Shown one piece after another: positions 1 to 7,666 of a stretch of 64,000 bases of DNA (positions are counted from its first letter, which is position 1; the number at the start of each line of letters is the position of its first letter). This DNA is from Brevibacillus choshinensis. GTDB lineage: Bacteria > Bacillota > Bacilli > Brevibacillales > Brevibacillaceae. Position numbers and translations under genes: made by a program. Location: NCBI RefSeq assembly GCF_001420695.1, contig NZ_LJJB01000013.1, positions 594,120 to 658,119 of the forward strand. The letters are read 5' to 3'. The notes under the pieces were generated by a model, which did not search any database, was not told the origin of the DNA, and was given only the letters and a program-made list of their open reading frames with translations.

Positions 1-1
1 G

Positions 2-1738
2 GTCACGGTGTTTGACAGCAGGGAAGTAGCACCTGCTGGGGCGAAACCGAATATGTTCCTGCAGGAGGACGGCAAACCGATTCCGTTTGATGAGAGGCAC
101 ACGACTGGACAGGCGGTAGGGATACCTGGAACATTGCTCGGCGTAGAAAAAGCACTTAAAAGCTACGGTACCATGAAGCTGCCTGATGTCATCGAACCTG
201 CGATTGATTTGGCAGCAAAAGGTGTGCGTGTGAACTGGGTAACTGCGGATAACATCAAGAACTCACTCGATAAATTACAGAAACATGAAACAGCGGCAAA
301 GGTATTTGCACCAGACGGCGTGCCATTAAAAGAGGGAGACGTCTTGGTACAGCCAGATTTGGCGAAAACGCTCCAATTGGTACACGATAAGGGAACGAAC
401 GCTTTTTACAACGGGGAGATCGGTCAAGCACTGGTGCAGGAGGTACAGCGGACAGGTGGGTCCTTGACCTTGCAGGACTTGAAAGCCTATACGGTAAAGG
501 AGAGGGAGCCTGTTCGAGGCACGTTCCGCGGTTATGAAGTCGTCACGATGGGACCGCCTAGCTCCGGAGGCTTGACGATGCTGCAAATCTTAAAGCTGAT
601 GGAGGGCTATGACAACCAGAAGGATGGCTTTGGTTCTGTCGCTTATTTGCACCATCTGATTGAGGCCAATCACCTCGCCTATGCGGATCGTGCGGCTTAC
701 ATGGCAGACGAAGATGTGTATCCGGTGCCCAAACAAGGCTTGATCAACGAAGAGTACATCAAAGAACGCCGAGCACTCATCAGTGACGATACGGTCAATA
801 CAAAGGTGCAGGCAGGAGATCCGTGGAAATACGATCCTGGGAAAAAGCCTGTCGTCGCCATGAACTTCAGCGATCCTTCGCCTGTGAAGCAAACCACTCA
901 TTTTTCCGTTATGGACCAATGGGGCAATCTCGTTTCCTACACGACCACCATTGAGGATGTGTTTGGTAGCGGGATCATGGTGCCGGGATATGGATTCATG
1001 CTAAATAACGAGCTCACTGACTTCGATGCTGTTCCAGGGGGTGTCAATCAAGTAGAGCCTGGAAAGCGACCGCGTTCGAGTATGACTCCGACGATCGTTT
1101 TGAAGGATGGAAAGCCGTTTCTGGCAGTGGGCTCACCAGGCGGGTCAACCATTATCGCTTCCGTCTCGCAAACGATTCTAAATGTCATCGATCATGGCAT
1201 GGAGATTCAGGATGCGATCGTGGCACCGCGAATTTTCTCTAGCGCTTACCCGGCAGTGACATGGGAGGCTGGCTTGGATCAGGATGTCATTCTGCAGCTT
1301 CTGGCAATAGGACACAGCTTTGCGGAGAAGCCGACGAATATCGGCAATGTTCAGGCGATTGTGTACGACTTGGAGACAGGAAAAATGTACGGGGGAGCAG
1401 ACAACACGCGGCAAGGAACGGTTCTCGGTGTCGACGCTGTTGCCTACACGACGGTACAACCCGAAGCGCAACAAGAGGAATTGACGGGGCCATTCGTGCT
1501 TGAAGTGAACGGACTGGTTTATCCATACAAGGCGGATCAGAAGCGCATGGTGAATGGAACCGCATATATTCAGGCAGAAAAGCTGCTGCTCGGCTTGAAT
1601 GGAGACTTTGCAACATTCAGGGAGAAAGCAGTCGCGATCGATGGGATAGGATTCTTGCCGGTTAAAAAAGTTGCTGAAGCATTGGGCTATACGGTGGAAT
1701 GGAATGCTACGGAACGAACGCTACACTTGCAAAAATAA
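2..1738 (+). CDS. ggt: Gamma-glutamyltransferase with C-terminal stalk domain (5' end outside window)
   Basis: Gamma-glutamyl transpeptidase cleaves the gamma-glutamyl bond of glutathione and related compounds outside the cytoplasm. The frame is open to the left edge (V-T-V-F-D-S-R before the first GTG), and the visible part starts well inside the family fold, so the signal peptide and about 100 residues are missing. The autoprocessing site is visible as QTTHFSV near nt 890-910, whose second Thr would be the N-terminal nucleophile of the small subunit; PPSSGG and SPGGS match family glycine-rich loops. The last 80 or so residues (nt 1480-1735, EVNGLVYPYK to EWNATERTLHLQK) look like a copper amine oxidase N-terminal type stalk domain, which is not part of standard GGT and suggests cell-surface attachment. 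No terminator lies before the next gene 20 bases on. Confidence 0.9.
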   Translation, partial: VTVFDSREVAPAGAKPNMFLQEDGKPIPFDERHTTGQAVGIPGTLLGVEKALKSYGTMKLPDVIEPAIDLAAKGVRVNWVTADNIKNSLDKLQKHETAAKVFAPDGVPLKEGDVLVQPDLAKTLQLVHDKGTNAFYNGEIGQALVQEVQRTGGSLTLQDLKAYTVKEREPVRGTFRGYEVVTMGPPSSGGLTMLQILKLMEGYDNQKDGFGSVAYLHHLIEANHLAYADRAAYMADEDVYPVPKQGLINEEYIKERRALISDDTVNTKVQAGDPWKYDPGKKPVVAMNFSDPSPVKQTTHFSVMDQWGNLVSYTTTIEDVFGSGIMVPGYGFMLNNELTDFDAVPGGVNQVEPGKRPRSSMTPTIVLKDGKPFLAVGSPGGSTIIASVSQTILNVIDHGMEIQDAIVAPRIFSSAYPAVTWEAGLDQDVILQLLAIGHSFAEKPTNIGNVQAIVYDLETGKMYGGADNTRQGTVLGVDAVAYTTVQPEAQQEELTGPFVLEVNGLVYPYKADQKRMVNGTAYIQAEKLLLGLNGDFATFREKAVAIDGIGFLPVKKVAEALGYTVEWNATERTLHLQK

Positions 1739-1759
1739 TAGAAGATGGAGGTGCTCAGC

Positions 1760-2650
1760 TTGAAGAAAGTACTCGTTTTAGGCGGAACCCGTTTTTTTGG
1801 AAAAAGATTGGTGCATCTGTTGGTGGCGGCAGGAGCAGATGTGACGGTGGCGACCAGAGGGATGACGGATGTCGAGCTTCCCCCTCAAGTTAAGCGTTTG
1901 ACCCTGGATCGAGATGATCCGGCGTCTCTGGCAGCTGCGGGGGAACAGGAATGGGATATCGTTTACGATAATATTTGCTATTCCTCAAAAAATGCGCTGG
2001 AAGCCTGCGACGTTTTCCGAGGGAAAGTAGGCAAGTACGTGTTGACCTCCACGCTTTCCGTGTATGATTTCTCGGAGGAGGGTCTGAAGGAAGAGGCATT
2101 TGATCCTTATACGTATGACATTCAGCCTGCGACGAGAGACAAGGTCACTTATCAGGAAGGGAAACGTCAAGCAGAAGCAGTGTTTTTTCAGCAGACAGAG
2201 TTCCCGGTTGTAGCTGTGCGGTTTCCTATCGTTTTGGCAGAGGATGACTATACCAAGCGACTGCACTTCCATGTCGAGCATATTCAAGAAGAACGTCCGA
2301 TCGGGATTGCGAATCCGCAAGCAATCATGTGCTTTATTCATGCACAGGAGGCAGCGGAGTTCTTACAATGGGTGGGGGCAACGACTTTGACAGGTCCGGT
2401 AAATGCCTGCTCACATGGAACCATTCGCCAGCAGACTTTGATGGAGGACATTGCTGACGTAGTTGGCAAACCGGCTCAACTGGTAGCCGAAAAAGATGCT
2501 GCCGACTTTTCGCCCTTTGCTTTCCCTGCCTCGTTTTATATGGATAACGAAAAGGCAGCAGCAGCGGGATTCTCTTTTTGGAAGCTAGAGGCTTGGCTTC
2601 CTAAACTGATTCAGACAATTTCCACAACAAAATCAGAGCATAAAGTGTGA
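1760..2650 (+). CDS. NAD-dependent epimerase/dehydratase family protein
   Basis: An extended short-chain dehydrogenase-like protein of 296 residues. The N-terminus KKVLVLGGTRFFGKRL is a Rossmann nucleotide-binding loop (GGTRFFG, the GxxGxxG variant). Later segments YQEGKRQAEAVF (YxxxK-like) and VVAVRFPIVLAEDDYTKRL resemble epimerases acting on nucleotide sugars or on RNA (the CSP41-like group). The substrate cannot be told from sequence. I chose the TTG at 1760 because GGAGGTG at 1747-1753 sits six bases before it; the in-frame ATG at 1745 overlaps that ribosome-binding site and has none of its own. It lies 21 bases after ggt, possibly co-transcribed. Confidence 0.75.
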   Translation: MKKVLVLGGTRFFGKRLVHLLVAAGADVTVATRGMTDVELPPQVKRLTLDRDDPASLAAAGEQEWDIVYDNICYSSKNALEACDVFRGKVGKYVLTSTLSVYDFSEEGLKEEAFDPYTYDIQPATRDKVTYQEGKRQAEAVFFQQTEFPVVAVRFPIVLAEDDYTKRLHFHVEHIQEERPIGIANPQAIMCFIHAQEAAEFLQWVGATTLTGPVNACSHGTIRQQTLMEDIADVVGKPAQLVAEKDAADFSPFAFPASFYMDNEKAAAAGFSFWKLEAWLPKLIQTISTTKSEHKV

Positions 2651-2732
2651 CAATCTGCGCTTTTTTTCTGTCTAACTCCATGGTAAGGTAGAGCAGAACG
2701 TATGTGTCTGTATGGAATCAGGAGGACAGGAA

Positions 2733-3569
2733 ATGAAAAGAAATCATACTACTGGTCTTGCTCTCGTCGCAGCATTATCAGCAGCCCTATTAGGTGGATG
2801 TGAAGCACCATCGCTCAGCAACCTGTTGTCAGGAGAAAAGTCTCAGGCTTCTGCAGCACCGACTGACTCCTCTTCAGGTCAGACAGCCACACCTGAGCAA
2901 CAGGAGGCTAGCGCTGTAAAAAATAAACAGCCTTCATTGGAGGAAACCATACAAATGGTGGATGGTGTGCCTACGGTGACCAATCCGACGGAAATGACTG
3001 TAGTTGTGAATAAACAGCGAGCGTTGCCTTCTGATTATATTCCTTCTGATCTCGTTGAACCGAATGTACCGTTCCCCTTTGACGAGAAAGTAGAGAAGCG
3101 GATGATGCGCGCGGAAGCAGCGGGTGCTCTCGAAAAATTGTTTGCGCAAGCGAAAGAGCAAGGCATCGAGCTCTATGCCGTTTCAGGCTATCGTTCGTAC
3201 CGTACGCAAAAATCCTTGTTTGATACGTACGTGAAAACGCAAGGAGCTGATCACGCGGCTGCGTACAGTGCGGTTCCAGGTAAGAGTGAACACCAGACTG
3301 GTCTTGCTATGGATGTCTCCGGAGTCGACGCTCAGACTCGATTGGAAGAGTCATTCGCGGATACGCCAGAAGGCCAATGGCTCGCGGCTAACTGTGCGCC
3401 ATTCGGATTTATTATCCGCTATGTGAAAGGGAAAGAAGACATTACAGGGTATGCGTATGAGCCGTGGCACCTGCGTTACGTAGGAAAAGAAATCGCGCAG
3501 GAGATCATGAGCAAAGGCATTACGCTGGAAGATTACTTTAAAGAATCTGGATCCGCTCAAAAACAATAG
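2733..3569 (+). CDS. D-alanyl-D-alanine carboxypeptidase lipoprotein, VanY/M15B family
   Basis: A predicted membrane-anchored peptidoglycan carboxypeptidase that trims terminal D-Ala from muropeptides. The 278-residue protein begins MKRNHTTGLALVAALSAALL with lipobox LGGC, followed by a Ser/Thr/Gln-rich linker. The peptidase part has the M15B zinc motifs SGYRSYRTQ, SEHQTGLAMDVSG (SxHxxGxAxD) and EPWHLRYVG (ExWH). All expected catalytic and zinc residues are visible. The start at 2733 follows GGAGGACAGGAA; an upstream in-frame ATG at 2712 would bury the signal peptide. A strong terminator follows. Whether it acts on DD- or LD-peptides is not decidable here. Confidence 0.88.
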   Translation: MKRNHTTGLALVAALSAALLGGCEAPSLSNLLSGEKSQASAAPTDSSSGQTATPEQQEASAVKNKQPSLEETIQMVDGVPTVTNPTEMTVVVNKQRALPSDYIPSDLVEPNVPFPFDEKVEKRMMRAEAAGALEKLFAQAKEQGIELYAVSGYRSYRTQKSLFDTYVKTQGADHAAAYSAVPGKSEHQTGLAMDVSGVDAQTRLEESFADTPEGQWLAANCAPFGFIIRYVKGKEDITGYAYEPWHLRYVGKEIAQEIMSKGITLEDYFKESGSAQKQ

Positions 3570-3583
3570 AGAATACGACAAAA

Positions 3584-3608
3584 GCCGCTCACGAAGAGCG
3601 GCTTTTTT
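3584..3608 (+). terminator. Intrinsic terminator after the VanY-type gene
   Basis: GCCGCTC, a five-base loop and GAGCGGC form a perfect 7-bp stem, followed by six T. It separates the + strand carboxypeptidase gene from the convergent signal peptidase gene. Confidence 0.85.
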
Positions 3609-3629
3609 GCTTGAGGCCAAACGTCTCGA

Positions 3630-4190
3630 TTAATGGGGAAGGCGGATGTCAGCAAGTGGCCAATAAACAGCTTCGGCACGCCCTACCACATGATCCAGCT
3701 TTACGGGACCGATTACCCGGCTGTCCATACTGTTGTTGCGATTGTCTCCCATGACAAACACGCTGCCTTCAGGGATGGTGATTGGGCCAAAGTCTTCGGT
3801 GAGGGTCACACCGGCAGCTGAGGCTTTCAACTTGTTGTTCGTCAAATATTCTTCGCTGAGCGGCTTGCCATTGACGTACAGTTGATCATCTTTTGCTTCT
3901 ACCGTATCTCCAGCTTTGGCAACGACACGTTTGATCCAGTTATCGCCGCTCGCATCTGGATGGATGATCACGATGTCACCTGGTTGCGGGTCTTTCAAGT
4001 AATAGATGGCTTTGTTTACGATGACGCGCTCGCGATCGTGTAGAGTACTTTCCATAGAGCGTCCCTGAACCACGTATGGAGCCATCACAAATACGTAGAT
4101 AAAGACGGTCAAGCCGCCAATCAGTAAGAACGATTTCAACCAATCAAACAATTCTACTTTCCATTTTGTTGCACTATTCGTTTGCTCCAT
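3630..4190 (-). CDS. sipS: Signal peptidase I
   Basis: Type I signal peptidase that removes signal peptides from secreted proteins at the outer face of the membrane. It has 186 residues with one N-terminal membrane segment (about 18-40, FLLIGGLTVFIYVFVMAPYV). Box B GRSMESTL carries the catalytic Ser and IKRVVAKAGD the general-base Lys; VFVMGDNRNNSMDSR is box E. This fits the small Gram-positive Sip class. A second gene of the same family is at 58410-58973, so the organism has at least two. It is divergent from the marR-type gene, and the 368-base gap between them holds repeated operator-like sequences. Confidence 0.93.
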   Translation of the reverse strand: MEQTNSATKWKVELFDWLKSFLLIGGLTVFIYVFVMAPYVVQGRSMESTLHDRERVIVNKAIYYLKDPQPGDIVIIHPDASGDNWIKRVVAKAGDTVEAKDDQLYVNGKPLSEEYLTNNKLKASAAGVTLTEDFGPITIPEGSVFVMGDNRNNSMDSRVIGPVKLDHVVGRAEAVYWPLADIRLPH

Positions 4191-4395
4191 AGATCTGATC
4201 TCCTATGTAAGTGGTTTTCGGGTAGATGCCTGCCCAGTATCAAAATCTGCCCTTTCATTATACATGCTTTACGTTTGAATACGAAAGAAGATTCAAGGAA
4301 AAGGTTGCCAGAGGCACAAAAGTCTCAAGTCACGATTTTGCCATTTTCGGCTATTGTCAGTTTTTCCTGTTTGAGGTAAGATAATGTTGCAAATA

Positions 4396-4415
4396 AGTTT
4401 TATAGTAAAAATATT
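4396..4415. promoter_or_regulatory. Operator-like repeat, copy 1
   Basis: AGTTTTATAGTAAAAATATT contains TTTTA-TAG-TAAAA, a 13-bp inverted repeat. An almost identical copy lies at 4510-4528. Read on the minus strand, it overlaps a plausible -10 (TATAAA) downstream of TTTACA, though at a short 15-base spacing, which could drive sipS. Confidence 0.45.
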
Positions 4416-4442
4416 AACTTGTAAACACATTGTCACAGTTCA

Positions 4443-4553
4443 CACCTATTTATTTTCAGAAAATAATTTTTGAAGAGTAACGCTTGCTCTTCATGTACTT
4501 ACACTATATAGTTTTATAGTAAAAGTATCGTTAAAAATTTCTGAAAATAGGTG
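4443..4553. repeat. Long inverted repeat around the marR promoter
   Basis: CACCTATT...TTTTCAGAAA...TTTTT at 4443-4471 is the approximate reverse complement of AAAAATTTCTGAAAATAGGTG at 4533-4553. The right arm contains the presumptive ribosome-binding site (AGGTG) of the MarR-type gene. Inside the repeat is a smaller hairpin GAAGAG/CTCTTC. This region and the two operator-like copies account for most of the 368-base gap between sipS and the MarR gene; no further gene is seen there. Confidence 0.45.
4484..4528 (+). promoter_or_regulatory. Candidate promoter of the MarR gene overlapped by operator copy 2
   Basis: TTGCTC (4484-4489), 17 bases, then TATAGT (4507-4512) resembles a sigma-A promoter. 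The second operator-like copy AGTTTTATAGTAAAAGTAT (4510-4528) covers the end of the -10 and the likely start site, the arrangement expected for autorepression. Confidence 0.5.
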
Positions 4554-4558
4554 ATGAT

Positions 4559-4987
4559 GTGAGCGAAATGTCCCGCGCCAGTAAAATCGAAGAATTGGAT
4601 CGAGTATTTGTCGAGATGGCTCGCTATTTTATCAGCCAGTGGCTGGAAGAAGAAGAGCAGATCAGCCCAAAGCAATTTATATTGCTACGGGTGCTTCATC
4701 AACGGGGACGAAGTACCGTATCTGAACTGGCGAATATACTGAAGCAGTCCAATAGCGCTACAACGATTGCGCTCAATAGACTAGTAAAAGCTGGTTTTAT
4801 TGATCGGGTCCGAGACGAACAGGACCGACGTGTCGTATGGGTTACTCTATCTGAAAAGGCAGTTCCATTGATTGAGAGCCTGTTGTCTCGTCGGCGTGTG
4901 CTACTAAGTAAGCTGTTGGAAAACCTGAGCGACGAAGAAATTGTACAGTTTACGCATTTTCTGGTGAAAATGAAGCAATGTTTGTAG
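4559..4987 (+). CDS. MarR family transcriptional regulator
   Basis: A 142-residue winged-helix regulator. The region of about residues 45-75 (RGRSTVSELANILKQSNSAT) is the DNA-recognition helix-turn-helix, followed by the wing DRVRDEQDRRVVWVTLSEKA with the conserved DxRR of MarR proteins. The GTG start at 4559 follows AGGTGAT; the ATG three codons in is an alternative. It probably regulates itself and perhaps the divergent sipS through the repeats at 4396-4415 and 4510-4528. The ligand is unknown. The next gene, encoding a secreted repeat protein, follows after 72 bases on the same strand and may be co-regulated. Confidence 0.85.
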   Translation: MSEMSRASKIEELDRVFVEMARYFISQWLEEEEQISPKQFILLRVLHQRGRSTVSELANILKQSNSATTIALNRLVKAGFIDRVRDEQDRRVVWVTLSEKAVPLIESLLSRRRVLLSKLLENLSDEEIVQFTHFLVKMKQCL

Positions 4988-5059
4988 CAAGCCGTCAGGT
5001 TAGCGGGTGGGGGACATTTCTGAGGACAGTGTGTACAACCAATGGGGAGTGTACACAAG

Positions 5060-5647
5060 ATGAGAAAAAGCAGCACATTGATGATGGGAAGCATGATTCT
5101 GGGAGCAGCATTGTTTGCGCAAGCAGCTTGTGCAGAGGAGGCTACTCAAACAACAGCTCCAGCTGAAACACCAGTAGTAGCTCCGGCGCCAACTGCTCCA
5201 CAGGCTACTACAGAAGTAGGCCAACCAGGATGGGTCAACATGCCTGTAGAAGATCAGTTCGTCCTTCCACAGAAAGAGCAAGTAACATCTGAATCTGCTG
5301 GTTGGGTTAACATGCCGCATGAGGATCAATATGTCATCTTAAATGGCGCGCAAGCAACTCAGGCAGTTGGAACTGGCTGGGTATATGGTCCAGTCGAGGA
5401 TCAATTCGTGATCCAAAACCCAAAAACGCCAGTAGATGCGCCTGCAACTGGCTGGGTAGCAGCTCCAGTAGAAGATCAATTTGTGATCGTAAATCCTAGC
5501 GCTCAACCAACTGCTCCTACGGCAAGCGGCTGGGTAGCAGGTCCAGTAGAAGACGAAAGCATCATCATCAACGGCAAAGCTTTCCAAAACACAGGTAGCA
5601 GCAGTGGCTGGTCTTGGACTGCACCTGAGTCTGACAACGATAAATAA
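5060..5647 (+). CDS. Secreted protein with GWV..PVEDQFVI tandem repeats
   Basis: A 195-residue protein with an N-terminal signal peptide (MRKSSTLMMGSMILGAALFA, likely cleaved near QAACA|EEA; no good lipobox). After a Thr/Pro/Ala-rich linker come five degenerate repeats of about 25 residues with core GWV-x-x-P-V-E-D-Q-F/Y-V-I, starting with Gly-Trp at residues about 57, 81, 106, 131 and 157, and a sixth Gly-Trp at 183 near the C-terminus. I do not recognise the family. The regular Trp and acidic E-D pair suggest a repeated binding module on the cell surface or in the medium. The start at 5060 was chosen for the signal peptide, with GGGGAG ten bases upstream. A terminator follows. Confidence 0.7.
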   Translation: MRKSSTLMMGSMILGAALFAQAACAEEATQTTAPAETPVVAPAPTAPQATTEVGQPGWVNMPVEDQFVLPQKEQVTSESAGWVNMPHEDQYVILNGAQATQAVGTGWVYGPVEDQFVIQNPKTPVDAPATGWVAAPVEDQFVIVNPSAQPTAPTASGWVAGPVEDESIIINGKAFQNTGSSSGWSWTAPESDNDK

Positions 5648-5662
5648 GCTCGACCGAATACA

Positions 5663-5696
5663 AACGCTTTGCTCATTTTTGGGCAAGGCGTTTTTT
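5663..5696 (+). terminator. Intrinsic terminator after the repeat protein gene
   Basis: AACGCTTTGCTC pairs with GGGCAAGGCGTT (12 bp with G-U pairs) and is followed by a run of T. Confidence 0.8.
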
Positions 5697-5784
5697 CACG
5701 TTTTCATTGCGAATGTGATTGATGGGTAAACAGGGAGTATTCGGTAAAAACTATAGCGGAATCATCCGGAAAGGAGGAGGACGA

Positions 5785-5955
5785 ATGGAGCAACAACAGA
5801 ATGGAAGAAATGAATCGTCCCAGCAGGATAGAGCAATGGATGCAGCTGAGATGGGAGAAACACCTGAGACAGCAAACGGAATGGCGACTACGCAAGAACA
5901 GGTGAGTGATATGTACAAGATGGGGACGATTGAAGACAGGGGGAGTACGAGGTAG
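5785..5955 (+). CDS. Small hydrophilic protein, YozQ/DUF4025-like
   Basis: A 56-residue, strongly hydrophilic protein with start ATG at 5785 preceded by AAGGAGGAGG, an excellent ribosome-binding site. The C-terminal part MATTQEQVSDMYKMGTIED resembles what I remember of the small Bacillus YozQ (DUF4025) proteins (ATT-x-EQVSD-x-Y-x-x-GTI). No function is known for that family to my knowledge. An in-frame ATG at 5719 is less likely since it lacks a comparable ribosome-binding site. Confidence 0.65.
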   Translation: MEQQQNGRNESSQQDRAMDAAEMGETPETANGMATTQEQVSDMYKMGTIEDRGSTR

Positions 5956-5969
5956 CATGTCAGTGAAGG

Positions 5970-6004
5970 CCAGCCAGTGGAAGACAGGCTGGTTCTTCTC
6001 TGTT
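5970..6004 (+). terminator. Probable weak terminator
   Basis: CCAGCC, an 11-base loop and GGCTGG, followed by the pyrimidine-rich TTCTTCTCTGTTT. Confidence 0.5.
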
Positions 6005-6094
6005 TCATTTGATAAAATATATTTTATTGACTTATCGTGATTTATCGTTAAAAATACAAGAGGAATCAGAAAATTGGGAAAGGGTGTGTGATTC

Positions 6095-7210
6095 ATGAGA
6101 GACCCACGTCTTGAGCAATTGGCTTATAACCTCGTAAACTATTCGGTTCGAGTGCAACCAGGTGAAAACATTCTGATTAATGCCAAAGGAGAAACGCCAG
6201 AACTGGTAACTGCGCTGGTGCGTGAGATCTACAAGGCAAAAGGTAACCCTTACGTTCAGTTGATCAATCCAGCTGTGAGCCGCGAATTGGCGATGCACTG
6301 CAACGAAGAGCAGCTGGCAGTCATGGCTGAGCACGAAGTAAAGTTGATGGAGAAGATGGACGGCTACATAGGAATTCGTGCAGGAAGCAACATCAACGAG
6401 ATGGCAGATGTGCCAGGTGACAAGCTGGGCCAATACTCTCGCCTGTATGAATTGCCTGTCATGAACGTCCGAGTGCCCCATACTAAATGGGTCGTTCTTC
6501 GCTATCCGAATGCTTCGATGGCACAGCTCGCGAATATGTCGACGGTAGCATTCGAAGACTTTTACTTCCAGGTGTGCAATCTGGACTACGCAAAAATGGA
6601 TAAGGCAATGGATAGCCTCGTCGAATTGATGAATCGCACCGATCAAGTGCGTCTGGTAGGTCCAGATACCGATCTCACCTTCTCCATCAAAGATATCCCT
6701 GCTGTCAAATGTGCTGGACTGCGCAATATTCCGGATGGAGAGGTATACACCGCTCCTGTGAAGGATTCAGTGAATGGTACCATTACACACAACGCGCCGA
6801 CACCGTACCATGGATTTGTGTTTGAAAATGTCCAGCTGACCTTTGAAAACGGGAAGATTGTAAAAGCGACAGCAAATGATACCGAACGAATCAATGAGAT
6901 TCTCGATACCGATGAAGGAGCACGCTACATCGGTGAATTTGCTATCGGGGTTAACCCGTTCATCCGCAACCCGATGAAAGATATCCTGTTTGATGAAAAA
7001 ATTGACGGTAGCTTTCATTTTACTCCAGGTCAATGTTACGACGAAGCATACAATGGCAACAAATCGTCGGTTCACTGGGACATGGTATCCATCCAACGTC
7101 CAGAGTGGGGCGGAGGAGAGATCTGGTTTGATGGCGTGCTAATTCGCAAAGATGGAATCTTCGTCATTCCTGAGCTGGAATGCCTCAACCCTGAGAACTT
7201 GAAAGCATAG
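6095..7210 (+). CDS. ampS: M29 family metallo-aminopeptidase
   Basis: A 371-residue cytoplasmic aminopeptidase of the thermophilic metalloprotease family (AmpS/AmpT/PepS type), removing N-terminal residues from peptides. The N-terminus LEQLAYNLVNYSVRVQPGE is typical. Metal-binding residues are visible in the C-terminal half: PDGEVYTAP (Glu), GEFAIGVNP (Glu), GSFHFTPG (His), then a Tyr and VHWDMV (His and Asp). Length is normal for the family. An AT-rich promoter region (TTGACT near 6027) lies upstream. It is a single gene, convergent with the hypothetical gene at 7221-7541. Confidence 0.9.
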   Translation: MRDPRLEQLAYNLVNYSVRVQPGENILINAKGETPELVTALVREIYKAKGNPYVQLINPAVSRELAMHCNEEQLAVMAEHEVKLMEKMDGYIGIRAGSNINEMADVPGDKLGQYSRLYELPVMNVRVPHTKWVVLRYPNASMAQLANMSTVAFEDFYFQVCNLDYAKMDKAMDSLVELMNRTDQVRLVGPDTDLTFSIKDIPAVKCAGLRNIPDGEVYTAPVKDSVNGTITHNAPTPYHGFVFENVQLTFENGKIVKATANDTERINEILDTDEGARYIGEFAIGVNPFIRNPMKDILFDEKIDGSFHFTPGQCYDEAYNGNKSSVHWDMVSIQRPEWGGGEIWFDGVLIRKDGIFVIPELECLNPENLKA

Positions 7211-7220
7211 AATTGCTTAT

Positions 7221-7541
7221 CTATTGGATATATTGTTTCAAACGCTCTTGAGCTAACTCTACATCCATATCAACTTGAAACAGCATATGGAGGTTGCTAG
7301 AGCTCAAGATGCTTCTTCTGGCTGCATGGTACAAGATTGGTTTGGTTTGTTTGACGATGGTCATGATTTCTATGGATGGGGGTACGACTTGTTTGATCCG
7401 CAGTACTCCCTGCAAGTAGCGGAGAAATTTTTGGATGGTTTCCTGATCGTCCTGGTTTGGGATGGTATCGATTAAGCCAAAAAATTCTCTGACGATCATT
7501 CGTCTTGTCTCCAGAGGTTCAAATACGCTGGTCCGTTGCAA
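7221..7541 (-). CDS. Hypothetical protein of 106 residues
   Basis: I do not recognise this protein. It is mostly helical in composition, without signal peptide or membrane segment, with many Arg/Gln and a conserved-looking middle LRYLQGVLRIKQVVPPSIEI. I prefer the TTG at 7541 since GAGGTG lies six bases upstream; the GTG at 7550 would itself be part of that ribosome-binding site. A perfect 20-bp palindrome (7560-7579) lies just upstream, hinting at control by a DNA-binding protein. It is convergent with the aminopeptidase gene. Confidence 0.6.
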   Translation of the reverse strand: MQRTSVFEPLETRRMIVREFFGLIDTIPNQDDQETIQKFLRYLQGVLRIKQVVPPSIEIMTIVKQTKPILYHAARRSILSSSNLHMLFQVDMDVELAQERLKQYIQ

Positions 7542-7559
7542 GAGTGTCACCTCACGAGT

Positions 7560-7579
7560 AAGATAGAGTACTCTATCTT
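7560..7579. promoter_or_regulatory. Perfect 20-bp palindrome upstream of the hypothetical gene
   Basis: AAGATAGAGTACTCTATCTT is a perfect palindrome without spacer, 18 bases before the chosen TTG start of the minus-strand gene. It suits binding of a dimeric repressor; no such repressor is adjacent. Confidence 0.5.
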
Positions 7580-7616
7580 TTACCTCCAGATGAACAAGCG
7601 TAAACCTCTAAATGTG

Positions 7617-7657
7617 AAAAAAGTCTCCGTCATCTAATTGATGACTGGGACTTTTTT
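7617..7657 (-). terminator. Intrinsic terminator after the polyketide synthase operon
   Basis: Long stem AAAAAGTC.C.GTCATC / GATGAC.G.GACTTTTTT. Read on the minus strand it ends in a T run and lies ten bases beyond the stop of the methyltransferase gene. Confidence 0.8.
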
Positions 7658-7666
7658 GCTATCTTT

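Noticed and set aside
6012-6027. Palindrome ATAAAATATATTTTAT upstream of the aminopeptidase gene as an operator.
   Set aside because: It is pure A/T in an AT-rich promoter region, where such palindromes arise easily.
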